From positions 268,132 through 332,131 of the forward strand of contig NZ_JAAXCY010000009.1 in assembly GCF_014230465.1 (NCBI RefSeq): a stretch of 64,000 nucleotides of DNA. The letters run 5' to 3'. Below, in pieces: positions 47,773 to 56,843 of the stretch. The position numbers and the translations under genes are program-made. Source of the DNA: Pseudomonas cremoris. Its GTDB lineage: Bacteria > Pseudomonadota > Gammaproteobacteria > Pseudomonadales > Pseudomonadaceae. The number at the start of each line of letters is the position of its first letter. Position 1 is the stretch's first letter. Below the pieces are notes generated by a model. That model saw only the letters and a list, made by a program, of their open reading frames with translations, did not search any database and had not been told where the DNA came from.

Positions 47773-48086
47773 AGTTCTACCCACAAGCCCTGTGCATCTT
47801 CACGGCCGCGCAGGGCGGTGAGGTTTTGGCCAGCGCACGGGCCGGAAATGCATTCGCCACTTTCGATCAGGAACAATGCGCCGTGCGTGGCGCACTGGAT
47901 CAGGCTGGCACTTGAATCGAGGAAGTGGTCGGGCTGCCATTCCAGCGGAATGCCGCGATGGGGGCAGCGGTTGATATAGAAGTAGGCAACACCGTCCCGG
48001 CGCACCGCCAACAATTTGCAACCATCGATTTCAAAACCAAGGCTGCTGTCTGGCGCGAGGGTGTCGGAGGAGCAGAGAAACTTCAT
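47769..48086 (-). CDS. Rieske [2Fe-2S] ferredoxin-type protein
   Basis: A 105-residue small Rieske protein with both cluster-binding boxes: CPHRG at about residues 41-45 and CATHG at about 65-69, which supply two Cys and two His. The sequence around them is typical of stand-alone Rieske ferredoxins. No partner oxygenase is adjacent. It is convergent with sfsA and divergent from hmuT. Confidence 0.9.
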   Translation of the reverse strand: MKFLCSSDTLAPDSSLGFEIDGCKLLAVRRDGVAYFYINRCPHRGIPLEWQPDHFLDSSASLIQCATHGALFLIESGECISGPCAGQNLTALRGREDAQGLWVEL

Positions 48087-48103
48087 TTCAATCCTTAAGT
48101 GCC

Positions 48104-48131
48104 TTGACGTTCAAATGCAAACAATTATCAA
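48104..48131 (+). promoter_or_regulatory. Promoter with Fur-like site upstream of hmuT
   Basis: TTGACG (48104-48109), a 16-base spacer and TATCAA (48126-48131) make a plausible sigma-70 promoter, about 110 bases upstream of hmuT. Reading the minus strand across 48115-48133, GATAATTGTTTGCATTTGA agrees with the Fur consensus at about 11 of 19 positions, including GATAAT. A Fur-controlled promoter is expected for heme uptake. Confidence 0.5.
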
Positions 48132-48242
48132 ATGCCGGCTTCGCCCACTGGCCGCCTGGGCGCTCAATACGATGCCAGGCAGACGTTATCTGTCACATCG
48201 ATGAGCGTTTGAGCGGCCCTGCCCTTGGAAGGAAACCCTGTT

Positions 48243-49121
48243 ATGCGCCTGAGTGCCAGCGCTATTGCGCTTGTTGTCGGACTGCTGGTCAACCATGGGG
48301 CACAAGCCTCTGAACTGCCACAACGCTGGGTGAGTGCTGGTGGCGCGCTGTCGGAGTGGGTGACGGCCTTGGGCGGTGAGTCGAAGCTGGTAGGGGTCGA
48401 TACCACCAGTCAACATCCCGAGTCCCTCAAGGCGCTGCCGAGCATCGGCTATCAGCGGCAGTTGTCCGCCGAGGGCATATTGAGCCTGCGCCCGCAGGTG
48501 CTGGTGGGCACCGAAGAAATGGGACCGCCGCCGGTGTTGGCGCAGATTCGCAGTGCGGGCGTGCAGGTTGAAATGTTTTCGGCGCAACCGGACTTGCCGA
48601 CGCTGAAAGGCAACCTTCAACACCTGGGCAAGCTGCTGGGCAGTGAGGCCAAGGCCGACGAATTGTTCAGCGGATATGAGCAGGCGCTCGATCAGCAGAA
48701 GCGCTGGGTCGCCAAGGCGCAGGCCACGCAAAAGGCGCCGGGTGTATTGCTGTTGCTCGGTCACGCTGGCGGCAAACCGCTGATCGCCGGTAAGGACACG
48801 GCCGCTGATTGGGTGTTGCAGCAAGCAGGTGGGAATAACCTGGCGACCCATAGCGGCTACAAGCCGTTTTCGGTGGAGTCGCTGGCGGGGTTGAGTCCTG
48901 ATGTGCTGGTGTTTGCCGACCGTGCCCTGACCGGTGACGCGGCGCGTGCGGCCCTGTTCAAGGAGAACCCCATCCTGGCCTCGACGCCTGCTGCCAAGAG
49001 CGGGCGGGTGTTTGAGCTGGACCCCACATTGCTGGTCGGTGGTTTGGGGCCGCGCCTGCCGCAAAGCCTTGTGAAGTTGTCTGCCGGGTTTTATCCGTCC
49101 CAAGCTAAGCCTGCCCCATGA
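48243..49121 (+). CDS. hmuT: Heme ABC transporter, periplasmic binding protein
   Basis: A 292-residue type III periplasmic binding protein for heme. A Sec signal peptide (MRLSASAIALVVGLLVNHGAQA) precedes two lobes joined by a long helix. The family features are the ESLKALPSIGYQRQLSAEGIL-type segment and VLLLLGHAGGKPLIAG. The ATG 48243 is used, since the longer frame to 48225 lacks support. It overlaps hmuU by four bases. Named phuT in P. aeruginosa. Confidence 0.93.
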   Translation: MRLSASAIALVVGLLVNHGAQASELPQRWVSAGGALSEWVTALGGESKLVGVDTTSQHPESLKALPSIGYQRQLSAEGILSLRPQVLVGTEEMGPPPVLAQIRSAGVQVEMFSAQPDLPTLKGNLQHLGKLLGSEAKADELFSGYEQALDQQKRWVAKAQATQKAPGVLLLLGHAGGKPLIAGKDTAADWVLQQAGGNNLATHSGYKPFSVESLAGLSPDVLVFADRALTGDAARAALFKENPILASTPAAKSGRVFELDPTLLVGGLGPRLPQSLVKLSAGFYPSQAKPAP

Positions 49122-50155
49122 CCTCTCTGGTTAAACCGCGAACCTTGTTTATCGGGCTGGCGCTGTTGTGCGTATTGGCAATCTGGCTTTCATTGGCACT
49201 CGGGCCCGTTAGCCTGCCGCTGCTGGATACGCTCAGGGCGGCCTTGCGCTTGATGGGTATGCCAATCGAGGCGCAGGGGTTGGAGCAGGCGGAGCTGATC
49301 CTGGGGCAGATTCGTTTGCCGCGCACATTGTTGGGGCTGGCCGTCGGCGGCGTACTGGCGCTGTCGGGCGTAGCGATGCAGGGGCTATTCCGTAATCCGC
49401 TGGCGGATCCGGGGCTGGTCGGGGTGTCCAGTGGCGCGGCGCTTGGCGCGGCGATTGCGATTGTCGGCGGTTCGTATTTTGGTGGTTTGCCGGATGCGCT
49501 TGGGCCTTACCTTTTGTCGTTGTGTGCGTTTCTGGGTGGGTTGGGCGTAACGGCGCTGGTCTATCGGCTGGGACGGCGCAACGGCCAGACCAATGTCGCG
49601 ACCATGTTGCTGGCCGGTATTGCCCTTACGGCGCTCGCCAGTTCGGCGGTGGGCCTGTTCACCTACCTGGCGGATGACGCCACCCTGCGGACCCTGACGT
49701 TCTGGAATCTAGGCAGCCTCAACGGCGCCAGCTACTCACGGCTATGGCCGCTGTTGCTGGTGAGTGCCGGTGTGGCGCTGTGGTTGCCGCGTCGGGCCAA
49801 AGCGCTGAATGCACTGTTGCTTGGCGAGTCCGAGGCCAGTCACCTGGGGATCGATGTTGAGGGACTCAAGCGTGAATTGGTGTTCTGTACGGCCCTGGGT
49901 GTGGGGGCGGCGGTGGCGGCAGCGGGCATGATCGGTTTTGTGGGGTTGGTGGTGCCGCACCTGGTGCGTTTGCTGGCGGGGCCGGATCATCGCGTGCTGT
50001 TACCCGCCTCGGTACTCGCGGGCGCAAGCCTGTTGCTGTTTGCGGACCTGGTCGCACGGCTTGCCTTGGCACCGGCTGAACTGCCTATCGGTATCGTTAC
50101 CGCATTTATCGGTGCGCCATTTTTTCTTTACCTGTTGTTGCGGGGGCGTGCCTGA
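49118..50155 (+). CDS. hmuU: Heme ABC transporter, permease
   Basis: A 345-residue FecCD/BtuC-family permease with about ten helices. Typical segments are [43 protein letters not shown] and the EAA-like loop [16 protein letters not shown] at the C-terminus, where the ATPase docks. It sits between the binding protein and ATPase genes, overlapping the former by four bases and the latter by one. Confidence 0.95.
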   Translation: MTSLVKPRTLFIGLALLCVLAIWLSLALGPVSLPLLDTLRAALRLMGMPIEAQGLEQAELILGQIRLPRTLLGLAVGGVLALSGVAMQGLFRNPLADPGLVGVSSGAALGAAIAIVGGSYFGGLPDALGPYLLSLCAFLGGLGVTALVYRLGRRNGQTNVATMLLAGIALTALASSAVGLFTYLADDATLRTLTFWNLGSLNGASYSRLWPLLLVSAGVALWLPRRAKALNALLLGESEASHLGIDVEGLKRELVFCTALGVGAAVAAAGMIGFVGLVVPHLVRLLAGPDHRVLLPASVLAGASLLLFADLVARLALAPAELPIGIVTAFIGAPFFLYLLLRGRA

Positions 50156-50922
50156 TGTTGCGCGTGGAAGAACTGCAGATCCGTCGCGGTCGAAAAATCG
50201 TATTGGCGGATGTCACCCTGGATCTATTGCCTGGCGAAGTGCTCGGTGTGTTGGGGCCTAATGGTGCGGGCAAGAGCACATTGCTGGGGGCGTTGTGTGG
50301 TGAGTTGCAGCCGGATCAGGGCGGTGTGTTGTTGGACCAACGGCCGTTGAGCGAGTGGGGTGGGCCGCAGCGTGCGCAACGTCTAGCGGTATTGCCACAA
50401 ACCTCGACATTGGATTTCGCTTTCCGGGTCGAAGAGGTGGTGGGTATGGGGCGATTGCCTCATCAAACCGGGCGCGTGCGGGACGATGAAATCATTGAGG
50501 CTGCCTTGCAGGCGGCAGATGTCGGGCACTTGAGTGGCCGTAGTTACCTGGCATTGTCTGGCGGCGAGCGCCAGCGCGTGCACCTGGCGCGAGTGTTGGC
50601 GCAGTTGTGGCCAGGTGAGGCGGGGCAGACGTTGCTGCTGGATGAACCGACGTCGATGCTCGATCCGTTACACCAGCACACAACCCTGCAGGCCATCCGT
50701 ACCTTTGCCGATCGTGGCGCAGCGGTGCTGGTCATTCTCCATGACCTGAATCTGGCGGCTCGTTACTGCGATCGCATTCTGTTACTGGAGGAGGGACGTC
50801 CCCATGCGTTGGATACGCCAGTGCACGTCATGCGGCCTGAACCGCTGAAGGCCGTGTTTGGCTTGGATGTGCTGGTGCAGGCGCACCCGGAGCGTGGGCA
50901 CCCGCTGATCATTGCGCGTTGA
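50155..50922 (+). CDS. hmuV: Heme ABC transporter, ATPase
   Basis: A 255-residue ATPase that drives heme import through HmuU. Walker [10 protein letters not shown] is at residues 34-42, the signature is [18 protein letters not shown] and Walker B is [11 protein letters not shown], followed by the switch His in [10 protein letters not shown]. The start overlaps the hmuU stop (TGATG). A TonB-dependent heme receptor or heme chaperone is not next to it. Confidence 0.96.
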   Translation: MLRVEELQIRRGRKIVLADVTLDLLPGEVLGVLGPNGAGKSTLLGALCGELQPDQGGVLLDQRPLSEWGGPQRAQRLAVLPQTSTLDFAFRVEEVVGMGRLPHQTGRVRDDEIIEAALQAADVGHLSGRSYLALSGGERQRVHLARVLAQLWPGEAGQTLLLDEPTSMLDPLHQHTTLQAIRTFADRGAAVLVILHDLNLAARYCDRILLLEEGRPHALDTPVHVMRPEPLKAVFGLDVLVQAHPERGHPLIIAR

Positions 50923-50955
50923 CGCCGGCCAATTAAATGGCGGTTTTCGATGGGC

Positions 50956-51068
50956 AAAAAAAGACCCGGCAAGAGCCGGGTCAAATAACCGTGATTAGCC
51001 TGATGAGGAGATAATCTGAGAGTCCGAACCAATGGTCTTTCAGTTATCGGCTGATCTCGCGACCAGCT
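50956..51068 (-). ncRNA. prrF: PrrF-family iron-responsive small RNA
   Basis: An RNA of about 113 bases on the minus strand. Read 5' to 3' it has GCTGGTCGCGAGATCAGCC near the start and the conserved seed region CAGATTATCTCCTCATCAGG. It ends with a GACCCGGC/GCCGGGTC hairpin and seven T (50962-50956). Ahead of it are TTGACT (51097-51102) and TATGAT (51075-51080), 16 bases apart, overlapping a strong Fur box. PrrF in P. aeruginosa lies as a tandem pair downstream of the phu heme operon; here one copy follows hmuV. When iron is low it represses mRNAs of iron-using proteins. Confidence 0.93.
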
Positions 51069-51069
51069 G

Positions 51070-51102
51070 TGATAATCATAACGATTCTCATTTGAGAGTC
51101 AA
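51070..51102 (-). promoter_or_regulatory. Fur-controlled promoter of prrF
   Basis: On the minus strand TTGACT and TATGAT are 16 bases apart. The plus-strand stretch 51071-51089, GATAATCATAACGATTCTC, fits the Fur consensus well, and the box covers the -10 region. This is a textbook Fur-repressed promoter. Confidence 0.87.
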
Positions 51103-51180
51103 CATTTGTTTTTGCACTGTTTTCTACTTTTGCCAAACGCTTGTGTGCGATGCCTGTAAATGCTGGGTGCGGTCGTCAAT

Positions 51181-51453
51181 TTAATTTTTCTGCCGCGCCG
51201 CAATAGCGTCCAATTGACGGTTCAACGCTTCCTTGCGCTCTGCAGGAATGTCGTTCCAGTGCACATCCATCAAAGCCCCTTCGATTGCATACAGCAGCAC
51301 TTTCGATGCCCGGAACCCGCGTGTTCGCACGGCACGGTAGGCATCAACCGCTCCCAGGCGACGTAAGTCGGATGCACTGTGGATGCCCACCGCATGCAGC
51401 CACTGTGCTGACGTCTTGCCGAGGTTTTTCAGGTGTTGCAGCTCATCGTTCAT
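51181..51453 (-). CDS. TfoX C-terminal-domain protein
   Basis: A 90-residue protein that matches the C-terminal TfoX helix-hairpin-helix-like domain (LKNLGKTSAQWLHAVGIHSASDLRRLGAVDAYRAV). Despite the name, competence function is only known for the full TfoX/Sxy protein and cannot be inferred. ATG 51453 is preceded by AAGGAGG at a spacing of four bases, so it is preferred over the longer frame to 51504. Confidence 0.85.
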   Translation of the reverse strand: MNDELQHLKNLGKTSAQWLHAVGIHSASDLRRLGAVDAYRAVRTRGFRASKVLLYAIEGALMDVHWNDIPAERKEALNRQLDAIAARQKN

Positions 51454-51610
51454 CAAGCCTCCTTGCGACGGCCGAATGGTTCGGTGGGAATCGTGACCAG
51501 GCAAGCCTGAAAAGGAGTGTAGCGCTCAGTAGGAAAAGTGCAGTTCTTTGGTCGGGAACGGCCTAAAAGCTTATAAGAATGGCGCGGGGATTTTGACGGA
51601 GGGCAGGCGC

Positions 51611-51646
51611 AAAGCCCGGTACGCTTAAGCGTAGCCGGGGCTTTAA
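51611..51646 (-). terminator. Terminator after the pentapeptide gene
   Basis: On the minus strand AAAGCCCCGGCTACGC pairs imperfectly with GCGTACCGGGCTTT, followed by TGCGCC. The near-palindromic form (A-tract on one side, T on the other) could act for either strand. Confidence 0.6.
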
Positions 51647-51655
51647 CAACGGTGA

Positions 51656-52000
51656 TTATTTGGTGCGATAGCGCAGGCGAGTGCCGAAATTGACTGACAT
51701 GAGGATCTCATCGGCGGTCAGTTCGGGAGGGAAGTAGGTGCCCGAGATCTGCGCATGGGCCAGGCTGGCGCCTTCCAATGAGCAATCGCGAAGGTCCAGG
51801 CCGCGCAGGTCGGCGGAACGGAAGTACGCATCTGTGAAATCCACGCCTGTGGCATTCAGTTCGCGCAGGTCCAACCCGCGGAAGTCGCCACCGCGCATGT
51901 CGATGACACCGTCTTTTGGTCGTTCCTGGTTGAAACCGCGAATATCGTCTTTATGCAGGAGCGAGTAGAGCGGGGTATCAAGAAGCTTGGGCTGACTCAT
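51656..52000 (-). CDS. Pentapeptide-repeat protein
   Basis: A 114-residue protein with about nine pentapeptide repeats in the middle (units such as DFRGL, DLREL, DFTDA, DLRGL, DLRDC, SLEGA), predicted to form a short right-handed quadrilateral beta-helix. The ends are non-repetitive. It has no close pathway gene neighbours, and its function is unknown. Confidence 0.82.
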   Translation of the reverse strand: MSQPKLLDTPLYSLLHKDDIRGFNQERPKDGVIDMRGGDFRGLDLRELNATGVDFTDAYFRSADLRGLDLRDCSLEGASLAHAQISGTYFPPELTADEILMSVNFGTRLRYRTK

Positions 52001-52092
52001 GACGGCGACTCCTGTTGGATTTATGACGCCATTATAGTGCCACTATTTCTGGGGCGTGTGCCTTAGTAGGCCGCACGCCCAAGAAATTTTTC

Positions 52093-53649
52093 TTACAGGC
52101 CTGGCAGATGCTGGCGAATATGCGCGACCAAAGCGTCGAGAGTCCCGCTTTCGTTGGTTTCGACGCGTTTGCTGAGCAGTAGCTCCTCGGCTGTCAGCGG
52201 CTCGCGATTCGCCTGCTGCTCTTCAATGACCGTCAGTGTTGCGTCAGACGGATCGTTTTTATCCGCCTGACGTTGCGCCAACCAACTGGCGATAACGGCT
52301 TGCGGCGCGTTGCAATCCAGAATCAGGAACGGCGCGCCAGTCGCTTCGGCAACTTTGGCTGCGGCGTCGCGCTGTGCACGTTTCAAGAAAGTGGCATCCA
52401 GTACCACCGGGAAGCCGGCGCGCAGTACGGTATCGGCAATTTCATTCAGGCGAGCGTAGGTGGCTGCGCTGGCATCGGCCGCATAGATACCGGCCTGTGG
52501 CGTGTTTTCAACCTGCTGCTCGCCGAACAGACGCTTACGCTCTACATCCGAGCGCAGACGCACGGCCCCCAGTGCTTCTACCAGGCGCATGGCAACCTGG
52601 CTCTTGCCGACAGCCGAAACGCCGTGAGTAATTGCCAGGAAGCGCGATGGAATGGTGCTGTAGCTTTCCGCCAGGTTGGCGTAGTTGCGGTACTGGCGCA
52701 GGCTGGTGGCGCGTTGCACGGGGCTTGCATCGCCCGGCATGCTGAACAGCGCGATCTTGGCGCGTACCAGGGCGCGGTAGGCCTTATAGAAGTTCAGCAC
52801 TTCGAGGCCTTGATAGTCGCCGGTCAGCTCCAGGTATTGGCTGATGAAGCGGCGCGCCAACGACTTGAGGCCACGGTCTTCCAGGTCCATCGCCAGGAAG
52901 CCGGTGTCGGCGTACACATCGGTAAAGCGAAACGGTTCGTTGAACTCGATGCAGTCGAAAATCACGACCTTGCCGTCGATCAAGGTGGCATTGCCCAGGT
53001 GGATGTCGCCGTGGCATTCACGGGTGAAGCCGTCCAGCTTGCGCTGTACCAGCAGCGGCTTGAGGCGCTCGAAGCTACTTTCGGCCCACGCTTGCAGCGC
53101 TTCAAGTTGAATCAGGTCGGCCTTGTCGCTGAGGAATGGGCGGATCTGGTCGAAGTTCTGCCGTACCGGCGCCATTACTTCGTCCGGTGTGCCTGCTGGG
53201 TGTTCCTGTGGGACTTTCGGCGCGGTGAGGTGGAAGTGCGCGATTTGCTTGGCCATCTCATCGATGTGCGCACTGGTCAGTTCGCCGTTAGCTTGTAGGG
53301 TGCTGAGCAGCTGGCTTTGTGGGAACTGACGCATCTTGAGTGCGTATTCGATCACCGGGCCTTCGCCGCCCAGTTGCGGTGCTTCGGCCGTGCCGGTAAT
53401 CGGCAACACTTCAAGATACAAATCTTCGGTCAGGCGCTGGTTGAGGCGCAGTTCTTCGTTGCAGAAGTGACCGCGATCCTCCAGGGAGGTGAAATCCAGG
53501 AAGCCGAAATTCATCGGCTTCTTCAGTTTATAAGCGTAAGGACCGGTCAGTACGACCCAGGAAATATGGGTTTCGATGACGTGGAACGCTTCAACCGGGT
53601 GAGGATATAAAGCCGGGTTTTGCAGGGCTGCGATCAGGGACTGGCTCAC
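52093..53649 (-). CDS. Fusion of aminoglycoside-phosphotransferase-like and P-loop kinase domains
   Basis: A 518-residue two-domain protein. The N-terminal part (to about residue 320) has the phosphotransferase-type motifs HGDIHLGN near 213 and FDCIEFN, the latter in place of the metal-binding DFG. The C-terminal part is a P-loop kinase-like domain with GVSAVGKS near 343-350 and a downstream DATFLKRAQRD, resembling the zeta-toxin/gluconate-kinase group. This architecture is widespread in proteobacteria, but the substrate is unknown. Confidence 0.78.
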   Translation of the reverse strand: MSQSLIAALQNPALYPHPVEAFHVIETHISWVVLTGPYAYKLKKPMNFGFLDFTSLEDRGHFCNEELRLNQRLTEDLYLEVLPITGTAEAPQLGGEGPVIEYALKMRQFPQSQLLSTLQANGELTSAHIDEMAKQIAHFHLTAPKVPQEHPAGTPDEVMAPVRQNFDQIRPFLSDKADLIQLEALQAWAESSFERLKPLLVQRKLDGFTRECHGDIHLGNATLIDGKVVIFDCIEFNEPFRFTDVYADTGFLAMDLEDRGLKSLARRFISQYLELTGDYQGLEVLNFYKAYRALVRAKIALFSMPGDASPVQRATSLRQYRNYANLAESYSTIPSRFLAITHGVSAVGKSQVAMRLVEALGAVRLRSDVERKRLFGEQQVENTPQAGIYAADASAATYARLNEIADTVLRAGFPVVLDATFLKRAQRDAAAKVAEATGAPFLILDCNAPQAVIASWLAQRQADKNDPSDATLTVIEEQQANREPLTAEELLLSKRVETNESGTLDALVAHIRQHLPGL

Positions 53650-53753
53650 GGGCGATCCTTCAGAGTCTGGGGGAAATCATGGCGGGCATTATGGCTGCTG
53701 ACGCCTGCCGTGCAAACCGCTGTCCGGTTCATGTTGATCGTCAATAAAGTGCG

Positions 53754-53759
53754 TATAAT
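53754..53759 (+). promoter_or_regulatory. -10 element close to mrcB start
   Basis: A perfect TATAAT lies only eight bases before the mrcB ATG at 53768. The best -35 candidate, TTGATC at 53734-53739, is 14 bases away, which is short. If used, transcription would begin at or within one or two bases of the ATG. Confidence 0.45.
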
Positions 53760-53767
53760 CCGCCGCC

Positions 53768-56092
53768 ATGACTCGAACCCGATCCCCCCGTTCCCGTAAA
53801 AAACCTCCTTCCCGCGGCCTGCGCCCGTGGCTGGGCTGGGCGCTGAAGCTCGGCCTGGTTGGCCTTGTGGTGCTCGCTGGCTTCGCGGTGTACCTCGACG
53901 CTGTGGTCCAGGAGAAGTTCTCCGGCAAGCGCTGGACCATTCCGGCCAAGGTGTATGCACGCCCGCTGGAACTGTTCACCGGCCAGAAGCTGAGCAAGGA
54001 TGACTTCCTCACCGAACTCGATGCCCTCGGCTACCGTCGTGAGCCTGTAAGCAATGGCCCGGGCGCCGCAGCTGTCAGCGGTAATACCGTTGACCTGAAC
54101 ACGCGCGGTTTCCAGTTCTATGAGGGGCTGGAGAAAGCCCAGCCTGTTCGTGTGCGCTTCTCCGGCGACTATGTGGCTGAGCTCTCGTCGCTCAATGGCT
54201 CGAAACTGCCGGTGGTACGCCTGGAACCGCTGATGATGGGCGGTATTTACCCGAAGAACCTTGAAGATCGTATCCTGATCAAACTCGATCAGGTACCGCC
54301 GTATCTGCTTGAAACCTTGGTTGCCGTGGAAGACCGCGATTTCTACAGTCACTGGGGCGTTTCGCCGAAGTCGATCGCTCGCGCTATCTGGGTGAACACC
54401 TCCGGCGGCAAGATGACTCAGGGCGGCAGCACGTTGACGCAACAATTGGTCAAGAATTTTTACCTGACCAATGAGCGCAGCCTGACCCGTAAACTCACCG
54501 AAGCCATGATGGCGATGCTGCTGGAGATGCACTACAGCAAGCAGGAAATCCTTGAGGCGTACCTCAACGAGGTATTCGTCGGCCAGGATGGCCAGCGCGC
54601 GGTGCACGGTTTCGGCTTGGCCAGCCAGTTCTTCTTTGGTCAGCCGCTTTCCGAATTGAAGCTTCATCAAGTCGCGTTGTTGGTGGGGATGGTCAAGGGG
54701 CCGTCCTACTACAACCCGCGCCGTAACCCGGAGCGCGCCCTTGAGCGCCGTAACCTGGTACTCGATGTCCTTGAGCAGCAGGGCGTTGCCACGGCGGAGC
54801 AAGTGGCGGCGGCGAAGAAGATGCCGCTGGGCGTCACCACTCGCGGCAAGCTGGCGGACAGTTCCTTCCCGGGCTTTATCGACCTGGTCAAACGCCAGTT
54901 GCGCGAAGACTACCGCGACGAAGACTTGACCGAAGAAGGCCTGCGGATCTTCACCAGTTTTGACCCCATCCTGCAGATGAAAGCCGAGGCGTCGGTCAAC
55001 GACACCTTCAAACGTATGACTGGCCGTAAAGGCGCTGACGAAGTGGAAGCGGCCATGGTCGTGACCAACCCGGAAACCGGCGAAGTCCAGGCCTTGGTGG
55101 GCAGCCGCCTGGCCAGTTTCGCCGGCTTCAACCGGGCGCTGGATGCAGTGCGGCCGATTGGCTCGTTGGTCAAGCCGGCGGTTTATCTGACAGCCTTGGA
55201 AAAACCGAGCAAGTACACCCTGACCAGTTGGCTGTCCGATGATCCGTTGTCGGTGAAGGGCGCTGACGGCCAGGTGTGGACGCCGCAAAACTTCGATCGC
55301 CATTCCCACGGCACGGTGTTCCTGTATCAAGGGTTGGCGCATTCCTACAACATTTCCACATCGCGCCTTGGGCTGGAAGTGGGTGTGCCGAACGTGCTGA
55401 AAACCTTGGGGCGACTGGGCATCACGCGTGAATTCCCGGCTTTCCCATCGATCCTGCTGGGTGCCGGTGCGATGACGCCGATGGAAGTGGCAACCATGTA
55501 CCAGACCCTCGCCAACGGTGGTTTCAACACCCCGATGCGTGGGATCCGCAGTGTACTGACCGCCGAGGGCGAGCCGCTCAAGCGTTATCCGTTCCAGATC
55601 CAGCAGCGCTTCGACGCGGGTTCCATCTACCTGATCCAGAACGCCATGCAACGCGTGATGCGTGAAGGTACTGGCAGTTCGGTCTACAAGGTCCTGCCGT
55701 CGAACCTGACGCTGGCAGGCAAGACCGGTACGAGTAACGACTCGCGCGACAGTTGGTTCGCAGGTTTCGGCCAGGATGTACTGGCGGTGGTCTGGATGGG
55801 GCGTGACGACAACGGCAAGACGCCATTTACCGGTGCGACCGGTGCGCTGCAGGTCTGGACCAGTTTCATGCGCAAGGCCGATCCGTTGCCGTTGAACATG
55901 CCGCAGCCGGATAACATCGTGCAGGCCTGGATCGATCCGCACACAGGGCAGGGCTCCGATGCCAACTGTCCGGGCGCAGTACAGATGCCGTATATTCGCG
56001 GCAGCGAGCCGCCACCCGGCGCCGCGTGTGGTGGCAGTGCGCCTGCTGACGCGGAATCGGTGATGGATTGGGTCAAGGGCTGGATGAATTAA
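53768..56092 (+). CDS. mrcB: Penicillin-binding protein 1B
   Basis: A 774-residue bifunctional class A PBP that polymerises and crosslinks peptidoglycan. A short basic cytosolic tail and one membrane helix (about 26-45) precede a UB2H-type domain. The glycosyltransferase has catalytic Glu188 in VAVEDRDFYSHWG and GGSTLTQQLVKNFYL. The transpeptidase has Ser466 and Lys469 in IGSLVKP, SYN-type HSYNIS, and KTGT from Lys652. The C-terminal tail is Cys-containing and Pro/Gly-rich. The start is supported by the conserved MTR-type N-terminus. Confidence 0.96.
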   Translation: MTRTRSPRSRKKPPSRGLRPWLGWALKLGLVGLVVLAGFAVYLDAVVQEKFSGKRWTIPAKVYARPLELFTGQKLSKDDFLTELDALGYRREPVSNGPGAAAVSGNTVDLNTRGFQFYEGLEKAQPVRVRFSGDYVAELSSLNGSKLPVVRLEPLMMGGIYPKNLEDRILIKLDQVPPYLLETLVAVEDRDFYSHWGVSPKSIARAIWVNTSGGKMTQGGSTLTQQLVKNFYLTNERSLTRKLTEAMMAMLLEMHYSKQEILEAYLNEVFVGQDGQRAVHGFGLASQFFFGQPLSELKLHQVALLVGMVKGPSYYNPRRNPERALERRNLVLDVLEQQGVATAEQVAAAKKMPLGVTTRGKLADSSFPGFIDLVKRQLREDYRDEDLTEEGLRIFTSFDPILQMKAEASVNDTFKRMTGRKGADEVEAAMVVTNPETGEVQALVGSRLASFAGFNRALDAVRPIGSLVKPAVYLTALEKPSKYTLTSWLSDDPLSVKGADGQVWTPQNFDRHSHGTVFLYQGLAHSYNISTSRLGLEVGVPNVLKTLGRLGITREFPAFPSILLGAGAMTPMEVATMYQTLANGGFNTPMRGIRSVLTAEGEPLKRYPFQIQQRFDAGSIYLIQNAMQRVMREGTGSSVYKVLPSNLTLAGKTGTSNDSRDSWFAGFGQDVLAVVWMGRDDNGKTPFTGATGALQVWTSFMRKADPLPLNMPQPDNIVQAWIDPHTGQGSDANCPGAVQMPYIRGSEPPPGAACGGSAPADAESVMDWVKGWMN

Positions 56093-56108
56093 GCAAAGAG
56101 GGTTTCAC

Positions 56109-56843
56109 GTGAACAAGTGGTTGTTTCCAGCTATGACAGCTCTGGCTTTGCTCAGTGGTTGCTCCAGTGTGCAGCGCGGTTCCATTCCCGTGGTGGACTC
56201 GAGCACGGCGGTCTCCAACAACGATCGGATTTCGGCCAACGGCGGTTTCCGCCAAACCGTGACCAATCGTCCAGCCCAGGCTAAGCCGCAAGCCGTTCCT
56301 CAGGATTCTGGTGTGGTGGTGATGGTGCCGGGCGGTGGTGCAGCCACCGCCGCGCCGATCAGCGCCGAACCGTGGACCCCCGGGCCAAGCACATCGGGGC
56401 CGATCGACTCCACGCCTATTCAAACGGCGCCGATCAACCAAGGCACCTACAACATGCCGTCGACGCCGAGTGGTATCCCGTCGTCGTCCAGCTCCGGCGG
56501 CCTGTCGGCTGATGAGCAATTGGACGGTCCGGTACTGGCCCTGCTCACCACTGCCCAGCAACAGCAGGCGGGCGGCGACTTGAATGGCGCCTCGTCGAGT
56601 CTTGAGCGTGCCCAGCGCGTTGCACCACGCGAGCCGCAGGTGCTGTATCGTCTGGCCCAGGTGCGCATGGCCCAGGGTGATGCTCCGCAAGCCGAGCAAT
56701 TTGCTCGTCGCGGCCTGACCCTGGCCAATGGTCGCCCTGACCTGCAAGCCAACCTGTGGGCTTTGATCGGTGACGCACGTGCCGCGCAAGGTGATGCTGC
56801 CGGTGCCGCCCAGGCGCGGCAAAAAGGTAAGGTCAGCTACTGA
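56109..56843 (+). CDS. Outer-membrane lipoprotein with TPR-like repeats
   Basis: A 244-residue lipoprotein with the lipobox LLSGC (lipidated Cys near residue 19), a Pro/Ser/Thr-rich disordered middle, and a helical C-terminal half (about 140-240) that fits two or three tetratricopeptide units (LALLTTAQQQQAGG, ASSSLERAQRVAPREPQVLYRLAQVRMAQGD). It follows mrcB by 16 bases, which suggests, as inference, a cell-wall-linked role such as PBP regulation. Confidence 0.78.
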   Translation: MNKWLFPAMTALALLSGCSSVQRGSIPVVDSSTAVSNNDRISANGGFRQTVTNRPAQAKPQAVPQDSGVVVMVPGGGAATAAPISAEPWTPGPSTSGPIDSTPIQTAPINQGTYNMPSTPSGIPSSSSSGGLSADEQLDGPVLALLTTAQQQQAGGDLNGASSSLERAQRVAPREPQVLYRLAQVRMAQGDAPQAEQFARRGLTLANGRPDLQANLWALIGDARAAQGDAAGAAQARQKGKVSY

